Source: Paraburkholderia panacisoli (GTDB lineage Bacteria > Pseudomonadota > Gammaproteobacteria > Burkholderiales > Burkholderiaceae). From it: a DNA stretch of 64,000 bases. Location: positions 1 to 64,000 of the forward strand of contig NZ_VTUZ01000001.1 in the NCBI RefSeq assembly GCF_008369935.1, in the 5' to 3' direction. Below, piece after piece: positions 62,738 to 64,000 of the stretch. The notes under the pieces are model-generated. The model was not told where the DNA came from. It did no database searches and worked only from the letters and a program-made list of their open reading frames with translations. Both the position numbers and the translations under genes were made by a program. The stretch's first letter is position 1; each line of letters starts with the position of its first letter.

Positions 62738-64000
62738 GGGGAACTCCTTCTGGGGCGCTGGCCCGGTCGCTGTGGTCACCCCTGCGTTCACCCATCAAGG
62801 GTTCGAGCGGGGATTGCGGATCGAGCAGCGCGGTACGGATGAAATGCAGCTGGCTGAGGATGCGTTGCAACCGATGCCGCTCCTCGCGCGGCGGCGTGAA
62901 GCTGGCGAGCAGCTGCTGGAGCGCGGCGATCGCGTCGGCGGTGCTCGCCAGCGCGCGTTCGAAGCGGTCCTCGCGCGGCTGCCCGAAGAGCGCGCTCAAC
63001 GCGTCGCCCATCGTGCGCAGCGCCACGCGCCACGGCGTCGACTTCGCGTAGCGTGCATCGACGGGCAGCGCCGCGAGCTCGCCGCGCAGATCGATCACCG
63101 CATTGCCCACCTCGAGCACCGAGAACAGCCAGCGCAAGGTGTCGCGCCGCAGTTCGGGCTCGTCGGGCGCGAGCGCGTTGATCTGGACCATCAGGTCGCG
63201 CGCGCCGCTCTCGAAGCGCGAACGCACCCGGCGCAGCCCCGCGCGGCCCGCCAGCACCACCTGGCGGCGCAGGTCGACCAGCAGCTGGTGGCGCAGCCAG
63301 GGCGTGGACGGCGGCAGCAGCACCGCGAACGCCACCGACGACACCAGCATCGACAGCACCAGCGCCAGCGCGTCGTTCATGAACGCGCTGGGGTCGTAGT
63401 GCATCACGTTGTCGGGGCCGGCCAGAAAGCAGAAGAAGATGCAGTAGCCCACGCCGTAGCCGGCCAGCGCCGCCCGCGTGGTCATGAACACGCCGAGCAG
63501 CAGGAACGGCGTGAGCGCCGCGCACAGCAGCGCGAAGCCGTCGATGTGCGGAAACACCCCGTACACCGCGAGCATCCCCATGAACGTGGCGGCCAGCGTG
63601 CCGGCGGCCATCTGGAACACGGTGCGCTTCGGATCGGGCGAGGACGACGCCAGCGCGCACACGGCGGCCGCGTTCAGCGTGAGGGTCGAGCCGCTCGGCC
63701 AGGCGGTGGCGATCCAGAACGCGCCGAGCGCCATCATCACGAGGGCCGCGCGCAGGCCCGCGACCCCTGCGGCGAGCGCGTTGGTCTTCGGCTCGTAGCG
63801 GTCGATCCAGCGCTCGCGCGAATGCGTGTCGAGCGCGAGCGACGCGTAGGTGGCCGCATACGCGTGCAGGTCGTCGATGAAGCGGAACAGCAGTTCGGCG
63901 CCGGTGTCGAAGTCGAGCAGCGGCGCGTCGGGCTGCGTGGCGTCGGCATGCTTGAGCAGTTCGGCGCGTGTGGCGCGCACGCGCGCCGGCAGCGCGGCCC
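62727..64000 (-). CDS. FUSC-family efflux membrane protein (AaeB-like), 5' end outside window
   Basis: The last 424 codons of a fusaric-acid-resistance/AaeB-type transporter. Hydrophobic helices (LRAALVMMALGAFWIATAWPS, FQMAAGTLAATFMGMLAVYG, HIDGFALLCAALTPFLLLGV split) and the cytosolic C-terminal helical domain are visible. The frame is open to the window edge, so the N-terminal membrane domain is missing from view. It exports aromatic carboxylic acids or related compounds with the two downstream partners. Confidence 0.9.
   Translation of the reverse strand, partial: AALPARVRATRAELLKHADATQPDAPLLDFDTGAELLFRFIDDLHAYAATYASLALDTHSRERWIDRYEPKTNALAAGVAGLRAALVMMALGAFWIATAWPSGSTLTLNAAAVCALASSSPDPKRTVFQMAAGTLAATFMGMLAVYGVFPHIDGFALLCAALTPFLLLGVFMTTRAALAGYGVGYCIFFCFLAGPDNVMHYDPSAFMNDALALVLSMLVSSVAFAVLLPPSTPWLRHQLLVDLRRQVVLAGRAGLRRVRSRFESGARDLMVQINALAPDEPELRRDTLRWLFSVLEVGNAVIDLRGELAALPVDARYAKSTPWRVALRTMGDALSALFGQPREDRFERALASTADAIAALQQLLASFTPPREERHRLQRILSQLHFIRTALLDPQSPLEPLMGERRGDHSDRASAPEGVPHAT

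Noticed and set aside
1..64000. CRISPR arrays, intact insertion sequences, rRNA genes and classical riboswitches
   Set aside because: No regularly spaced repeats, transposase genes, rRNA segments or recognisable riboswitch cores were seen on either strand.

Overview
This is a GC-rich stretch of a Betaproteobacterium, most likely Paraburkholderia or Burkholderia. The evidence is high third-position G+C, a Burkholderiales-style set of housekeeping genes (uppP, glnS, alaS, galU, valS, uvrD, prpE), many LysR/ABC/MFS genes, and an inositol locus built on a kinase-DUF2090 fusion. No database search was possible. All calls come from motif reading, translation and gene order.

Layout. 0.3-4.2 kb: lipoprotein, NlpD-like LysM/M23 lipoprotein, aldose epimerase, a 28-residue membrane peptide and undecaprenyl-diphosphatase. 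4.5-10.2 kb: tRNA-Arg(TCT), DUF427 protein, secreted AcpA-type phosphoesterase, di-haem peroxidase, small envelope proteins and a Nudix hydrolase. 10.3-23.2 kb: periplasmic amino-acid-binding protein, glnS, gamma-glutamyltransferase, RBBP9-type hydrolase, CoA transferase, alaS, and a divergent LysR/MFS pair. 23.4-30.6 kb: threonine aldolase, zinc-ribbon Nudix hydrolase, then a tightly packed operon of iron-type alcohol dehydrogenase, hotdog thioesterase and a branched-chain-type ABC transporter that has two permeases and two ATPases but no binding protein.

30.7-43.0 kb is a complete-looking myo-inositol uptake and catabolism locus. The leftward operon encodes a periplasmic binding protein, permease and single-domain ATPase, then IolC-DUF2090, IolD, IolE and IolB. 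The divergent rightward operon encodes an RpiR-family regulator and two Gfo/Idh/MocA dehydrogenases. The 277-bp divergent promoter region contains a perfect GGAA-N6-TTCC palindrome at the -35 position of the regulator promoter, the motif described for IolR in Sinorhizobium. iolA, iolI and a separate iolJ aldolase are absent. The DUF2090 half of IolC is the likely aldolase.

43.2-47.4 kb: TusA-like protein, galU and valS. 47.5-52.4 kb is a decayed integrative element or prophage lodged between valS and uvrD. It holds a frameshifted tyrosine integrase whose catalytic Tyr codon position is a TGA stop, short phage-type ORFs, a BamE-like lipoprotein, a lambda-type portal remnant and a PAAR remnant. 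52.5-64 kb: uvrD and a nucleosidase (ATGA-coupled), prpE, an Fsr-type MFS pump, a chemoreceptor, and an aromatic-acid-efflux type operon (HlyD protein, DUF1656 protein, FUSC protein) that runs off the right edge.

The points most worth following are the 28-aa membrane peptide with a perfect Shine-Dalgarno, the inositol operator, the Walker A Lys-to-Arg change in a LivF-type ATPase, the orphan ABC operon, and the precise inactivation of the integrase.
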